64,000 nt of DNA from Bursaphelenchus xylophilus (GCA_904066235.2 CAJFCV020000006.1:1-64000), one strand, 5' to 3'. Positions 25,367 through 37,095 are shown, numbered from the stretch's first letter. Notes: generated from the sequence alone by a model not told the origin. Translations and numbers: made by a program.

Positions 25367-25530
25367 AAAAAAATGTTTAATCTTAAGAAATCTAAAAAAA
25401 AAATTTTAAACACCAAAAACACATACTTCCCGGAGGGCTAGAGCGAAAATTCAAAAAGATCCGTGAAATTCAGCCGACTGGCTACCCGGACCGGGAAAAT
25501 CTCAGATTTGTCCTCAATCTAAGTATATAA
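25367..25530 (+). other. 3' terminal region of copy 1 with three small hairpins
   Basis: This is single-copy sequence after the minisatellite and before the next element. It has an A-run, then three short inverted repeats: AGCC-gact-GGCT (25472-25483), CCCGG-a-CCGGG (25485-25495) and AGATT-N7-AATCT (25504-25520). It ends CTAAGTATATAA. Hairpins close to a 3' end, followed by a CTRR-like CTAA, recall Helitron termini, but the distance to the copy boundary does not fit the usual pattern well. Confidence 0.55.
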
Positions 25531-25531
25531 A
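25524..25531 (+). promoter_or_regulatory. TATA-like box TATATAAA spanning the copy 1/copy 2 junction
   Basis: TATATAA is the last heptamer of copy 1 and the next A is the first base of copy 2. Transcription about 30 bp downstream would start near 25554 in the leader of copy 2, 130 bp before its ATG. So the 3' end of one element appears to provide the core promoter for the next, as is known for the telomeric retrotransposon HeT-A. Inferred from sequence only. Confidence 0.45.
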
Positions 25532-25668
25532 ACAACGGCACCAGTGCGGCAAAAGGGACTCAAGTTACACGTCGACAGCGAACCAATACACAGATCGTAA
25601 TTCGCGGCAATAAGAACCCCTTCGACGACGACTACAATACAAACAATCCGTTTTCCCCTTACTACAAC

Positions 25669-25673
25669 TTCAG
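25669..25673 (+). promoter_or_regulatory. Possible spliced-leader acceptor TTCAG, copy 2
   Basis: Same site as in copy 1, 10 nt before the ATG at 25684. Confidence 0.35.
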
Positions 25674-25683
25674 GCGCGAAAGA

Positions 25684-28600
25684 ATGAACCATCGTGTAAT
25701 GTTGTCTCCCGACCAGTCAATGGGGTTCAAGTTTAAAACAAAGCCCATTGTGCCATTCACGTGGATACCGACACCGAACAGCGCAGACCCCACCGCACAG
25801 GAGGACTACTTTCGCCGCCTTCTTATCCTATTCGGCCCTCCATGGCGAAACGAGGAGACATTGGCCTTCACCACGAACAATTACAAGGCGACGTGGAACC
25901 ATTTTGCTGATCAGGAGAGTACCTCATCGGATGAAAACAGGCGGAACGGAATAGCCGACGTAAAGCGATTACTGGGACAATACTACCGCGTTTACAAGTC
26001 ACGAGATCCACTGTCAGAGAAGGAGATTTGCTTAGCGAATCAGGACAGCAGCTTACTCACGAGAACTACCCAACAAGCCGGAGGAACAATCATGTCAACA
26101 ATGAAATCGACACCGGAAAGAGAGGTAGCACAGAAACTGAGCACATTAAACGCGGCTCAGAGTGAGGTATTTCACATGGTAAGGCTGACACAATTCCAGA
26201 ACCTACGCATGTTTAAAGGGGTTATAAATATAGTCACTATTTTTAGATGCGGCACAAATATTTAAATCCCGCAACCGAACCGCCCATCTACGTTTGTGTA
26301 ACTGGAGAACCAGGCGTTGGGAAGACTTTCTTGATTCGACGCATCCTTGAGTTCTTCAACAACAGCATCCCCGAATACGATTCAACGGGATTGCCCGTTG
26401 TCTTGGCGTTGTCGTTCACCGCGCAAGGCGCCAAAGAGATGGGAGGGGTTACAATCAACAGCGCCCTCAATTTGCAATTTGACTACGGAACAAAAGTGGC
26501 AGAGTATAACCCACTTCAAGCGGTTGTTCAATGCCGTTTAAAAAACGTGTTTGAGAAATTGCAGTTCGTGCTGATAGATGAAATAAGCGTGGTGAACGCG
26601 GAGTTGCTAATGGCGATCAATCTGAGGCTTATTGAAATCACCGGAAACTCCGATCCGTTTGGGGGAATGAACATTGTCGCATTTGGCGACTTTTGCCAGA
26701 ATCCTATCTTCGCAGGAACGCCCGTTTATAAAACAATTCCTCCGAATGAGCAACGCAGAATCTTCAAAAATGTGGTCGAACTTCCTGCGCTGTGGTAAGG
26801 CAGAATTAAATATTTTCATATTTTTAGTTGCTACTAAGCGAGTTACTATAAAAACTTGGTTTCAGGGATTTATTCACCTTTTATCCACTCACAATCAATG
26901 TCCGCCAGTCAGAGGACAAAGTTTTTGCCAATTTACTTCATATTCTCAGAACGAGCGGGACAATCCCCGTTGGCGAACTGGCCATCTTGAAAAAAAGGGT
27001 AATCCCGTCAAACGTGGGGCTAACACGAGACTTTGCTGAGCGGTGGAATCCATACGACCACTGCCGCAACGGGGTACTGGTGGCTCAATCCAACGACACA
27101 GTACGACGACATAACGCAGAAATCCTCAACAGAGTCTATGCGCTGTCTTTGAAAGGAAAATTTGGATCCGTCCACACAACAACAAAGACATTTGCGCCGA
27201 TCACGATAAAGGCAATAACCTACAACAGCGACGGGGAGTTGGAAACACGAATCACAGCCGTGGACGACAAGTACTTTCCACCGTGTGCACCGTTCAACTT
27301 GAAAATGGCAATAAACGCTCGGGTTGCAATGACCGTAAACATGGCCCCATTATGTAACTCGCAGCTTGGACGAATAACCAAATTTTTCCACAACAAGACA
27401 ACATGTGAGGTTGACGGCATTGAAGTTATGTTCGAGGAGATGGAGGCACCGATTGTTGTACCACGATATACTACGATAGGGTTTGGATGGTGCTCTAATT
27501 ACATTCGAGAACAATTTCCGCTCACTCTAGCATTTTGCTCTACTTCGTACAAAGTACAAGGAACTACACAAGCGTCGGTGCATGTGGACGTCAACGATCT
27601 TATCAAACATCCTGCCGCGTTATATGTCGCCTTAAGCCGCGTGAAGAAGGTTGAACAAGTTTTCCTGTCCAACATGTTTCGCACATTGGATCCATTACCA
27701 GACGCTTATTTGGTGGCCCATCAAATCGCCTCTCGTCCAGCCTGTTACAAAAGTGGAACAATATGGGATAAAAAACAGCTGGAACAGGGAATTCCTCGGA
27801 TTCTGTCCAACGCATTATCTGGGTCGCCAGCACACGTACACGACGACGGCCCTGCTGCTTCAAAACCGAACGACGCACAAACAGTGAAAGAGCGAAAGAA
27901 ACGACACTCGGATCTAGTTGATATACCATTTACCGAATCCGGGAAAAAGCAAAGACTAACACCTCAGAGGAGCGAAGCGCGAGGCACAAGTGATGTGATA
28001 GGTAAGAGGAAAAAAAAACCTTATACCTTATTTTTAGGACAAGGATTCTCACTGTCCAATACCTCGGGGACCATATGCTGGCTTAACGCCAGCATTAATT
28101 TGCTATACCAACTACCAGCATTTGTTCACATGCTCGAAATGGAACAGCTAACTCCCGAATTCACAATTCTGCGCGACTCCCTGCTCGAAGAAAATCTGAC
28201 AGCTTTCCGAGAACATGAAGCAATAGTGGAGGGGTTCGACGACGATTTGCATAGCCAGATTGATGCAGTTGACTATCTTACCCATTTTCTTCAACGTCAT
28301 CGTGATATACAGTCAACAGTCAGCTGGAATTACGAAATAACCCCACACGCTGGGTGCAGGACCTGTGGCACATCTCAAATGAGAGGATTCCGTCAAAACG
28401 TCGATTTAATACGAACTATTCCACGGCCTACAGAACGGGCAGTCCAAGCCGCCGTACTTGAATCCATGCTTTTGTCTTGTGGAAGGTGTGGCCGAAAATA
28501 TTCACAAACCATAAATGTGACGTAAGTTCTCCGCATTACATTAACAACGAATATTCGGCTTTTAGAATTCCTCCCTCCTTACGACATTTGTTTGTCGTCA

Positions 28601-29888
28601 TAAACAGCCCGAATGTTGACGGAGGGAATCTAGAATTTTTGCATGAGTTGGACGATGACAGCATGCACATATTTGGGGTTCCGTTTGAATTATGCGCCAT
28701 TATGAGTCGCATTGGAGAATCCGGAGAGTTTGGACATTTTTTCACACGAGTCAAAAATCGCGGAGCAACTTTTGTTGAATTCAACGATTCATCGATCAAT
28801 TATGCGGTTCCATCAGCTACTGCCGTCGAGAATGCGTATGTGGCATTGTTCAGACGGTTGGACGCAGACCCCAATCCCATTGAATGGAGAGAAAGCCGTG
28901 TACAAGCCAATCGGGCTGATCCCATCAACAAGCCGCAACCTGCATCATCACGCGCATTGCAGGGCGAAAACATCGACATCAATCCGAATGAAATATTACC
29001 TTTTTCCAACCCCAACAACTCTTACTGTTGGCTGAATGCCGATATGAACGCGATGTGGCAGATGAGAGAGGTTAGAGAATTCATCTTAAACGAGCAGATG
29101 GTCTACAACGGGTTGCCAACGTTGAGGAGGGCCATAAAAGCACAAGATTTGACGGAGTATCGAAAAGCACACCGCGAATTACGCAACCCCAGTAACGGCA
29201 ATGCAATGTTAAGCACTCCACAATGGGACCCGGTGGATGATCAAAGAGACTGCTTGGATTATATATGGGACTTTATATCACTCTTCCCCGCGCTGATGAT
29301 TCCATTGATTCAGTTTGAAGTCCATGCGACGATCGAGCCCTGTATCCAACATCCGCAATCAGGCCGAGCTACAATGCAGCAGAAATACGAAGTCTTTTCG
29401 GCCGGGAATGTCCCAAAAACCGCTGCATGTCTGTCTGCTGAAAATGGCAAAATTAACATGTTGGCGCTGCTTACAATGTACACGTATAAGACATGTTCCA
29501 AATGTCGTAATGTGAGGCCCGCCGTTAGGAAAGTTATGTAAGTTTGAAAAACGAAAATCTCTAAATTGTTTAATTTACGATAGCAAAAGTAATATCGGGG
29601 GTTTTCAGGTTCCCAACAACTATGCGGTACCTGTTCGTAGACATAGAATCAAGTCAAACTCTGTCGCTTCTGGAGGAGGCCGATTATTGGAACATACATA
29701 TCGAAGGAGAATCATTTGAAATTTGTTGTGTTTTGGTACGCATCGAATGTGCCGGAGGGCATCATTATTTTGCACGCGTCTTCGTAAATGGCAGAATTTA
29801 TGAAGTGGATACGCTAACGGTCAGAAGAATCGAAGGAGAAAATCCCTTGAAAAACGCAAGATTTTTTATTTTGAGACGTCGTTTATAA
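25684..29888 (+). CDS. Pif1-family helicase fused to two USP-like domains, copy 2
   Basis: Inferred exons are 25684-26178, 26247-26794, 26866-28001, 28038-28521, 28566-29537 and 29609-29888, giving 1304 aa with the same motif set as copy 1. The only protein change I found is residue 921, Met here against Ile in copies 1 and 3 (G at 28665). It lies in USP module 1, 24 residues before the catalytic-type His945. Third intron 36 nt. This is the copy with a fully visible upstream region: a TATA-like box at the copy 1/copy 2 junction, a ~130-bp leader and the possible trans-splice acceptor. All helicase motifs, Cys740, His945 and Asp962 are intact, so it could encode active protein. Splice sites are predicted by eye and unconfirmed by RNA. 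Confidence 0.82.
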
Positions 29889-29935
29889 ATTCATTGTTTG
29901 ATTTTGTCGTGCGTCTAAATGTGCATATAAGAGGA

Positions 29936-29941
29936 AATAAA
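29936..29941 (+). terminator. Polyadenylation signal AATAAA, copy 2
   Basis: AATAAA lies 48 nt after the stop of the copy 2 gene, as in copy 1. Confidence 0.6.
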
Positions 29942-29980
29942 AAATTATTTGGAACCTGCGTATTTGAAATTCCTCTATGT

Positions 29981-30716
29981 AAATTTCTGTAATATGCGTC
30001 TATGTAAGAAATGTTTCATTAGGATTTAATTCGAATGGTCTGGAAAACGCTTACCTGCTTTAGCTCGGCCCTAACTTCTCGCCGGCCTTCGGCCGCCGTC
30101 GCACGGCCCTCGCCGTCGCCCTCCGGGCGACCCCCCCTCCCACATCCCTCACCTTCTGCGCATAAAAAAATTTCTGTAATATGCGTCTATGTAAGAAATG
30201 TTCAGTAGGATTTAATTCGAGTCGTCTGGAAAACGCTTACCTGCTTTAGCTCGGCCCTAACTTCTCGCCGGCCGCCGTCGCACGGCCCTCGCCGTCGCCC
30301 TCCGGGCGACCCCCCCCTCCCACATCCCTCACCTTCTGCGCATAAAAAAATTTCTGTAATATGCGTCTATGTAAGAAATGTTCAGTAGGATTTAATTCGA
30401 GTCGTCTGGAAAAACCTTACCTGCTTGAGCTCGGCCCTAACTTCTCGCCGGCCGCCGTCGCACGGCCCTCGCCGTCGCCCTCCGGGCGACCCCCCCCCTC
30501 CCACATCCCTCACCTTCTGCGCATAAAAAAATTTCTGTAATATGCGTCTATGTAAGAAATGTTCAGTAGGATTTAATTCGAATCGTCTGGAAAAACCTTA
30601 CCTGCTTGAGCTCGGCCCTAACTTCTCGCCGGCCTTCGGCCGCCGTCGCACGGCCCTCGCCGTCGCCCTCCGGGCGACCCCCCCCCCCCCTCATCCCTCA
30701 CCTTCTGCGCATAAAA
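29981..30716 (+). repeat. GC-rich ~180-bp minisatellite, 4 units, copy 2
   Basis: Units start at 29981, 30168, 30348 and 30529. Unit-specific differences match copy 1 unit by unit: unit 1 has TTTCATTAGG and AATGGTC, units 1 and 4 have the extra CTTCGGC, and units 3 and 4 have GCTTGAGCTC. The whole element was therefore copied as a block. C-runs differ slightly in length from copy 1. Confidence 0.9.
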
Positions 30717-30745
30717 AAATTTCTGTAATGTGCGTCTAAATAGAC

Positions 30746-32103
30746 AGCCGCAAAAAAATGCAAATTTTGCCTGATTTGCATAAAAGACAAGGGGGTAAAA
30801 ATTTTTTCTATTTTTCCCATCATGGCGGCACCGAACGCTTTCGAATGAGCCCACTCACAAGCTTAACGGAGCGAAAATAGAAAGCCGCAAAAAATGCAAA
30901 TTTTGCCTAATTTGCATAAAAGGCAAGGGGGTAAAAATTTTTTCTATGTTTCCCATCATCGCGGCACCGAACGCTTTCGAATGAGCCCACTCACAAGCTT
31001 AACGGAGCGAAAATAGAAAGCCGCAAAAAATGCAAATTTTGCCTAATTTGCATAAAAATGAAGGGTGTAAAAATTTTTTTCTATTTTTCCCATCATCGCG
31101 GCACCGAACGCTTTCGAATGAGCCCACTCACAAGCTTAACGGAGCGAAAATAGAAAGCCGCAAAAATGCAAATTTTGCCTAATTTGCATAAAAGACAAGG
31201 GTGTAAAAATTTTTTTCTATTTTTTCCCATCATCGCGGCACCGAACGCTTTCGAATGAGCCCACTCACAAGCTTAACGGAGCGAAAATAGAAAGCCGCAA
31301 AAAATGCAAATTTTGCCTAATTTGCATAAAAATGAAGGGTGTAAAAATTTTTTTCTACTTTTCCCATCATCGCGGCACCGAACGCTTTCGAATGAGCCCA
31401 CTCACAAGCTTAACGGACCGAAAATAGAAAGCCGCAAAAAATGCAAATTTGGCCTAATTTGCATAAAAGACAAGGGTGTAAAAATTTTTTTCTATTTTTT
31501 CCCATCATCGCGGCACCGAACGCTTTCGAATGAGCCCACTCACAAGCTTAACGGAGCGAAAATAGAAAGCCGCAAAAATGCAAATTTTGCCTAATTTGCA
31601 TAAAAGACAAGGGTGTAAAAATTTTTTTCTATTTTTTCCCATCATCGCGGCACCGAGCGCTTTCGAATGAGCCCACTCACAAGCTTAACGGAGCGAAAGT
31701 AGAAAGCCGCAAAAATGCAAATTTTGCCTAATTTGCATAAAAGACGAGGGGGTAAAAAATTTTTTCTATTTTTCCCATCATCGCGGCACCGAACGCTTTC
31801 GAATGAGCCCACTCACAAGCTTAACGGAGCGAAAATAGAAAGCCGCAAAAATGCAAATTTTGCCTAATTTGCATAAAAGACAAGGGTGTAAAATTTTTTT
31901 TCTATTTTTCCCATCATCGCGGCACCGAACGCTTTCGAATGAGCCCACTCACAAGCTTAACGGACCGAAAATAGAAAGCCGCAAAAAATGCAAATTTGGC
32001 CTAATTTGCATAAAAGACAAGGGTGTAAAAATTTTTTTCTATTTTTCCCATCATCGCGGCACCGAGCGCTTTCGAATGAGCCCACTCACAAGCTTAACGG
32101 AGC
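30746..32103 (+). repeat. AT-rich ~136-bp minisatellite, 10 units, copy 2
   Basis: Ten units totalling 1358 bp, the same length as in copy 1, with matching unit-specific variants (first unit CCTGATTTGCAT; some units GGCCTAATTTG; some ATGAAGGGTG in place of GACAAGGGTG). Confidence 0.92.
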
Positions 32104-32267
32104 AAAAAAATGTTTAATCTTAAGAAATCTAAAAAAAAAATTTTAAACACCAAAAACACATACTTCCCGGAGGGCTAGAGCGAAAATTCAAAAAGATCCG
32201 TGAAATTCAGCCGACTGGCTACCCGGACCGGGAAAATCTCAGATTTGTCCTCAATCTAAGTATATAA
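32104..32267 (+). other. 3' terminal hairpin region of copy 2
   Basis: Same 164-bp tail as copy 1, with the three small inverted repeats and final TATATAA. It runs directly into AACAACGG of copy 3. Confidence 0.55.
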
Positions 32268-32268
32268 A
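32261..32268 (+). promoter_or_regulatory. TATA-like box TATATAAA spanning the copy 2/copy 3 junction
   Basis: Same configuration as at the copy 1/copy 2 junction. It would serve the copy 3 gene, whose ATG is 153 bp downstream of the last A. Confidence 0.45.
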
Positions 32269-32405
32269 ACAACGGCACCAGTGCGGCAAAAGGGACTCAA
32301 GTTACACGTCGACAGCGAACCAATACACAGATCGTAATTCGCGGCAATAAGAACCCCTTCGACGACGACTACAATACAAACAATCCGTTTTCCCCTTACT
32401 ACAAC

Positions 32406-32410
32406 TTCAG
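32406..32410 (+). promoter_or_regulatory. Possible spliced-leader acceptor TTCAG, copy 3
   Basis: Same site as in copy 1, 10 nt before the ATG at 32421. Confidence 0.35.
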
Positions 32411-32420
32411 GCGCGAAAGA

Positions 32421-35400
32421 ATGAACCATCGTGTAATGTTGTCTCCCGACCAGTCAATGGGGTTCAAGTTTAAAACAAAGCCCATTGTGCCATTCACGTG
32501 GATACCGACACCGAACAGCGCAGACCCCACCGCACAGGAGGACTACTTTCGCCGCCTTCTTATCCTATTCGGCCCTCCATGGCGAAACGAGGAGACATTG
32601 GCCTTCACCACGAACAATTACAAGGCGACGTGGAACCATTTTGCTGATCAGGAGAGTACCTCATCGGATGAAAACAGGCGGAACGGAATAGCCGACGTAA
32701 AGCGATTACTGGGACAATACTACCGCGTTTACAAGTCACGAGATCCACTGTCAGAGAAGGAGATTTGCTTAGCGAATCAGGACAGCAGCTTACTCACGAG
32801 AACTACCCAACAAGCCGGAGGAACAATCATGTCAACAATGAAATCGACACCGGAAAGAGAGGTAGCACAGAAACTGAGCACATTAAACGCGGCTCAGAGT
32901 GAGGTATTTCACATGGTAAGGCTGACACAATTCCAGAACCTACGCATGTTTAAAGGGGTTATAAATATAGTCACTATTTTTAGATGCGGCACAAATATTT
33001 AAATCCCGCAACCGAACCGCCCATCTACGTTTGTGTAACTGGAGAACCAGGCGTTGGGAAGACTTTCTTGATTCGACGCATCCTTGAGTTCTTCAACAAC
33101 AGCATCCCCGAATACGATTCAACGGGATTGCCCGTTGTCTTGGCGTTGTCGTTCACCGCGCAAGGCGCCAAAGAGATGGGAGGGGTTACAATCAACAGCG
33201 CCCTCAATTTGCAATTTGACTACGGAACAAAAGTGGCAGAGTATAACCCACTTCAAGCGGTTGTTCAATGCCGTTTAAAAAACGTGTTTGAGAAATTGCA
33301 GTTCGTGCTGATAGATGAAATAAGCGTGGTGAACGCGGAGTTGCTAATGGCGATCAATCTGAGGCTTATTGAAATCACCGGAAACTCCGATCCGTTTGGG
33401 GGAATGAACATTGTCGCATTTGGCGACTTTTGCCAGAATCCTATCTTCGCAGGAACGCCCGTTTATAAAACAATTCCTCCGAATGAGCAACGCAGAATCT
33501 TCAAAAATGTGGTCGAACTTCCTGCGCTGTGGTAAGGCAGAATTAAATATTTTCATATTTTTAGTTGCTACTAAGCGAGTTACTATAAAAACTTGGTTTC
33601 AGGGATTTATTCACCTTTTATCCACTCACAATCAATGTCCGCCAGTCAGAGGACAAAGTTTTTGCCAATTTACTTCATATTCTCAGAACGAGCGGGACAA
33701 TCCCCGTTGGCGAACTGGCCATCTTGAAAAAAAGGGTAATCCCGTCAAACGTGGGGCTAACACGAGACTTTGCTGAGCGGTGGAATCCATACGACCACTG
33801 CCGCAACGGGGTACTGGTGGCTCAATCCAACGACACAGTACGACGACATAACGCAGAAATCCTCAACAGAGTCTATGCGCTGTCTTTGAAAGGAAAATTT
33901 GGATCCGTCCACACAACAACAAAGACATTTGCGCCGATCACGATAAAGGCAATAACCTACAACAGCGACGGGGAGTTGGAAACACGAATCACAGCCGTGG
34001 ACGACAAGTACTTTCCACCGTGTGCACCGTTCAACTTGAAAATGGCAATAAACGCTCGGGTTGCAATGACCGTAAACATGGCCCCATTATGTAACTCGCA
34101 GCTTGGACGAATAACCAAATTTTTCCACAACAAGACAACATGTGAGGTTGACGGCATTGAAGTTATGTTCGAGGAGATGGAGGCACCGATTGTTGTACCA
34201 CGATATACTACGATAGGGTTTGGATGGTGCTCTAATTACATTCGAGAACAATTTCCGCTCACTCTAGCATTTTGCTCTACTTCGTACAAAGTACAAGGAA
34301 CTACACAAGCGTCGGTGCATGTGGACGTCAACGATCTTATCAAACATCCTGCCGCGTTATATGTCGCCTTAAGCCGCGTGAAGAAGGTTGAACAAGTTTT
34401 CCTGTCCAACATGTTTCGCACATTGGATCCATTACCAGACGCTTATTTGGTGGCCCATCAAATCGCCTCTCGTCCAGCCTGTTACAAAAGTGGAACAATA
34501 TGGGATAAAAAACAGCTGGAACAGGGAATTCCTCGGATTCTGTCCAACGCATTATCTGGGTCGCCAGCACACGTACACGACGACGGCCCTGCTGCTTCAA
34601 AACCGAACGACGCACAAACAGTGAAAGAGCGAAAGAAACGACACTCGGATCTAGTTGATATACCATTTACCGAATCCGGGAAAAAGCAAAGACTAACACC
34701 TCAGAGGAGCGAAGCGCGAGGCACAAGTGATGTGATAGGTAAGAGGAAAAAAAAAACCTTATACCTTATTTTTAGGACAAGGATTCTCACTGTCCAATAC
34801 CTCGGGGACCATATGCTGGCTTAACGCCAGCATTAATTTGCTATACCAACTACCAGCATTTGTTCACATGCTCGAAATGGAACAGCTAACTCCCGAATTC
34901 ACAATTCTGCGCGACTCCCTGCTCGAAGAAAATCTGACAGCTTTCCGAGAACATGAAGCAATAGTGGAGGGGTTCGACGACGATTTGCATAGCCAGATTG
35001 ATGCAGTTGACTATCTTACCCATTTTCTTCAACGTCATCGTGATATACAGTCAACAGTCAGCTGGAATTACGAAATAACCCCACACGCTGGGTGCAGGAC
35101 CTGTGGCACATCTCAAATGAGAGGATTCCGTCAAAACGTCGATTTAATACGAACTATTCCACGGCCTACAGAACGGGCAGTCCAAGCCGCCGTACTTGAA
35201 TCCATGCTTTTGTCTTGTGGAAGGTGTGGCCGAAAATATTCACAAACCATAAATGTGACGTAAGTTCTCCGCATTACATTAACAACGAATATTCGGCTTT
35301 TAGAATTCCTCCCTCCTTACGACATTTGTTTGTCGTCATAAACAGCCCGAATGTTGACGGAGGGAATCTAGAATTTTTGCATGAGTTGGACGATGACAGC

Positions 35401-36626
35401 ATACACATATTTGGGGTTCCGTTTGAATTATGCGCCATTATGAGTCGCATTGGAGAATCCGGAGAGTTTGGACATTTTTTCACACGAGTCAAAAATCGCG
35501 GAGCAACTTTTGTTGAATTCAACGATTCATCGATCAATTATGCGGTTCCATCAGCTACTGCCGTCGAGAATGCGTATGTGGCATTGTTCAGACGGTTGGA
35601 CGCAGACCCCAATCCCATTGAATGGAGAGAAAGCCGTGTACAAGCCAATCGGGCTGATCCCATCAACAAGCCGCAACCTGCATCATCACGCGCATTGCAG
35701 GGCGAAAACATCGACATCAATCCGAATGAAATATTACCTTTTTCCAACCCCAACAACTCTTACTGTTGGCTGAATGCCGATATGAACGCGATGTGGCAGA
35801 TGAGAGAGGTTAGAGAATTCATCTTAAACGAGCAGATGGTCTACAACGGGTTGCCAACGTTGAGGAGGGCCATAAAAGCACAAGATTTGACGGAGTATCG
35901 AAAAGCACACCGCGAATTACGCAACCCCAGTAACGGCAATGCAATGTTAAGCACTCCACAATGGGACCCGGTGGATGATCAAAGAGACTGCTTGGATTAT
36001 ATATGGGACTTTATATCACTCTTCCCCGCGCTGATGATTCCATTGATTCAGTTTGAAGTCCATGCGACGATCGAGCCCTGTATCCAACATCCGCAATCAG
36101 GCCGAGCTACAATGCAGCAGAAATACGAAGTCTTTTCGGCCGGGAATGTCCCAAAAACCGCTGCATGTCTGTCTGCTGAAAATGGCAAAATTAACATGTT
36201 GGCGCTGCTTACAATGTACACGTATAAGACATGTTCCAAATGTCGTAATGTGAGGCCCGCCGTTAGGAAAGTTATGTAAGTTTGAAAAACGAAAATCTCT
36301 AAATTGTTTAATTTACGATAGCAAAAGTAATATCGGGGGTTTTCAGGTTCCCAACAACTATGCGGTACCTGTTCGTAGACATAGAATCAAGTCAAACTCT
36401 GTCGCTTCTGGAGGAGGCCGATTATTGGAACATACATATCGAAGGAGAATCATTTGAAATTTGTTGTGTTTTGGTACGCATCGAATGTGCCGGAGGGCAT
36501 CATTATTTTGCACGCGTCTTCGTAAATGGCAGAATTTATGAAGTGGATACGCTAACGGTCAGAAGAATCGAAGGAGAAAATCCCTTGAAAAACGCAAGAT
36601 TTTTTATTTTGAGACGTCGTTTATAA
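32421..36626 (+). CDS. Pif1-family helicase fused to two USP-like domains, copy 3
   Basis: Inferred exons are 32421-32915, 32984-33531, 33603-34738, 34776-35259, 35304-36275 and 36347-36626. With splicing, the 1304-aa product appears identical to copy 1. The third intron (34739-34775) is 37 nt because its A-run has one extra A. If that intron were retained, the frame would shift and the protein would stop just after the helicase, losing both USP modules. If it is spliced, the change is silent. The extra A is thus mild evidence that the segment is a real intron, or it is a homopolymer error. The other four introns match copy 1 in length. Motifs and catalytic-type residues are as in copy 1. Confidence 0.8.
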
Positions 36627-36673
36627 ATTCATTGTTTGATTTTGTCGTGCGTCTAAATGTGCATATAAGAGGA

Positions 36674-36679
36674 AATAAA
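36674..36679 (+). terminator. Polyadenylation signal AATAAA, copy 3
   Basis: AATAAA lies 48 nt after the stop of the copy 3 gene. Confidence 0.6.
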
Positions 36680-36718
36680 AAATTATTTGGAACCTGCGTA
36701 TTTGAAATTCCTCTATGT

Positions 36719-37095
36719 AAATTTCTGTAATATGCGTCTATGTAAGAAATGTTTCATTAGGATTTAATTCGAATGGTCTGGAAAACGCTTACCTGCTTTA
36801 GCTCGGCCCTAACTTCTCGCCGGCCTTCGGCCGCCGTCGCACGGCCCTCGCCGTCGCCCTCCGGGCGACCCCCCCCTCCCACATCCCTCACCTTCTGCGC
36901 ATAAAAAAATTTCTGTAATATGCGTCTATGTAAGAAATGTTCAGTAGGATTTAATTCGAATCGTCTGGAAAAACCTTACCTGCTTTAGCTCGGCCCCAAC
37001 TTCTCCCCGGCCTTCGGCCGCCGTCGCCCGGCCCCCGCCGTCGCCCCCCGGGCGCCCCCCCCCCCTCCCTCATCCCTCACCTTCTGCGCATAAAA
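36719..37095 (+). repeat. GC-rich ~180-bp minisatellite, 2 units, copy 3
   Basis: Units start at 36719 and 36907. By diagnostic variants they correspond to unit 1 and unit 4 of the longer copies, so units 2 and 3 are missing. The GC half of the second unit carries a cluster of substitutions, all to C, between about 36990 and 37066. Confidence 0.88.

Larger units (their letters stand above)
18816..25530 (+). mobile_element. Helicase-USP telomeric element, copy 1 (5' end lost in gap)
   Basis: This is the first of three head-to-tail copies. By comparison with copy 2 it lacks only the first 22 bases, which fall in the gap. The order is: short 5' leader, a six-exon helicase-USP gene (18947-23151), AATAAA, four ~180-bp GC-rich repeats, ten ~136-bp AT-rich repeats, and a ~164-bp hairpin-rich tail ending in TATATAA. 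The next copy follows directly with AACAACGG. The shift to copy 2 is exactly 6737 bp. I found no terminal inverted repeat, no obvious target-site duplication, and no reverse transcriptase, transposase or HUH initiator. The helicase type and tandem layout suggest a Helitron-derived element, which is inference. The boundary is ambiguous by the three bases TAA, which could belong to the element or to a telomeric target. Confidence 0.8.
25531..32267 (+). mobile_element. Helicase-USP telomeric element, copy 2 (complete, 6737 bp)
   Basis: This is the only copy with both ends visible as element-to-element junctions. It runs from AACAACGG to TATATAA, with the same order as copy 1: leader, gene, four GC-rich and ten AT-rich minisatellite units, hairpin tail. 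It is offset 6737 bp from copy 1 and differs by very few substitutions, mostly homopolymer lengths in C-, A- or T-runs. Joining is direct, with no telomere repeat between copies. Head-to-tail joining without spacer suits rolling-circle replication, recombination of circles, or unequal crossing over. Confidence 0.85.

Noticed and set aside
25472..25530. Canonical Helitron 3' end (hairpin about 10 nt before CTRR)
   Set aside because: A hairpin and a CTAA are present but overlap, and the copy boundary lies 8-10 bases further on, so the standard signature is not met.
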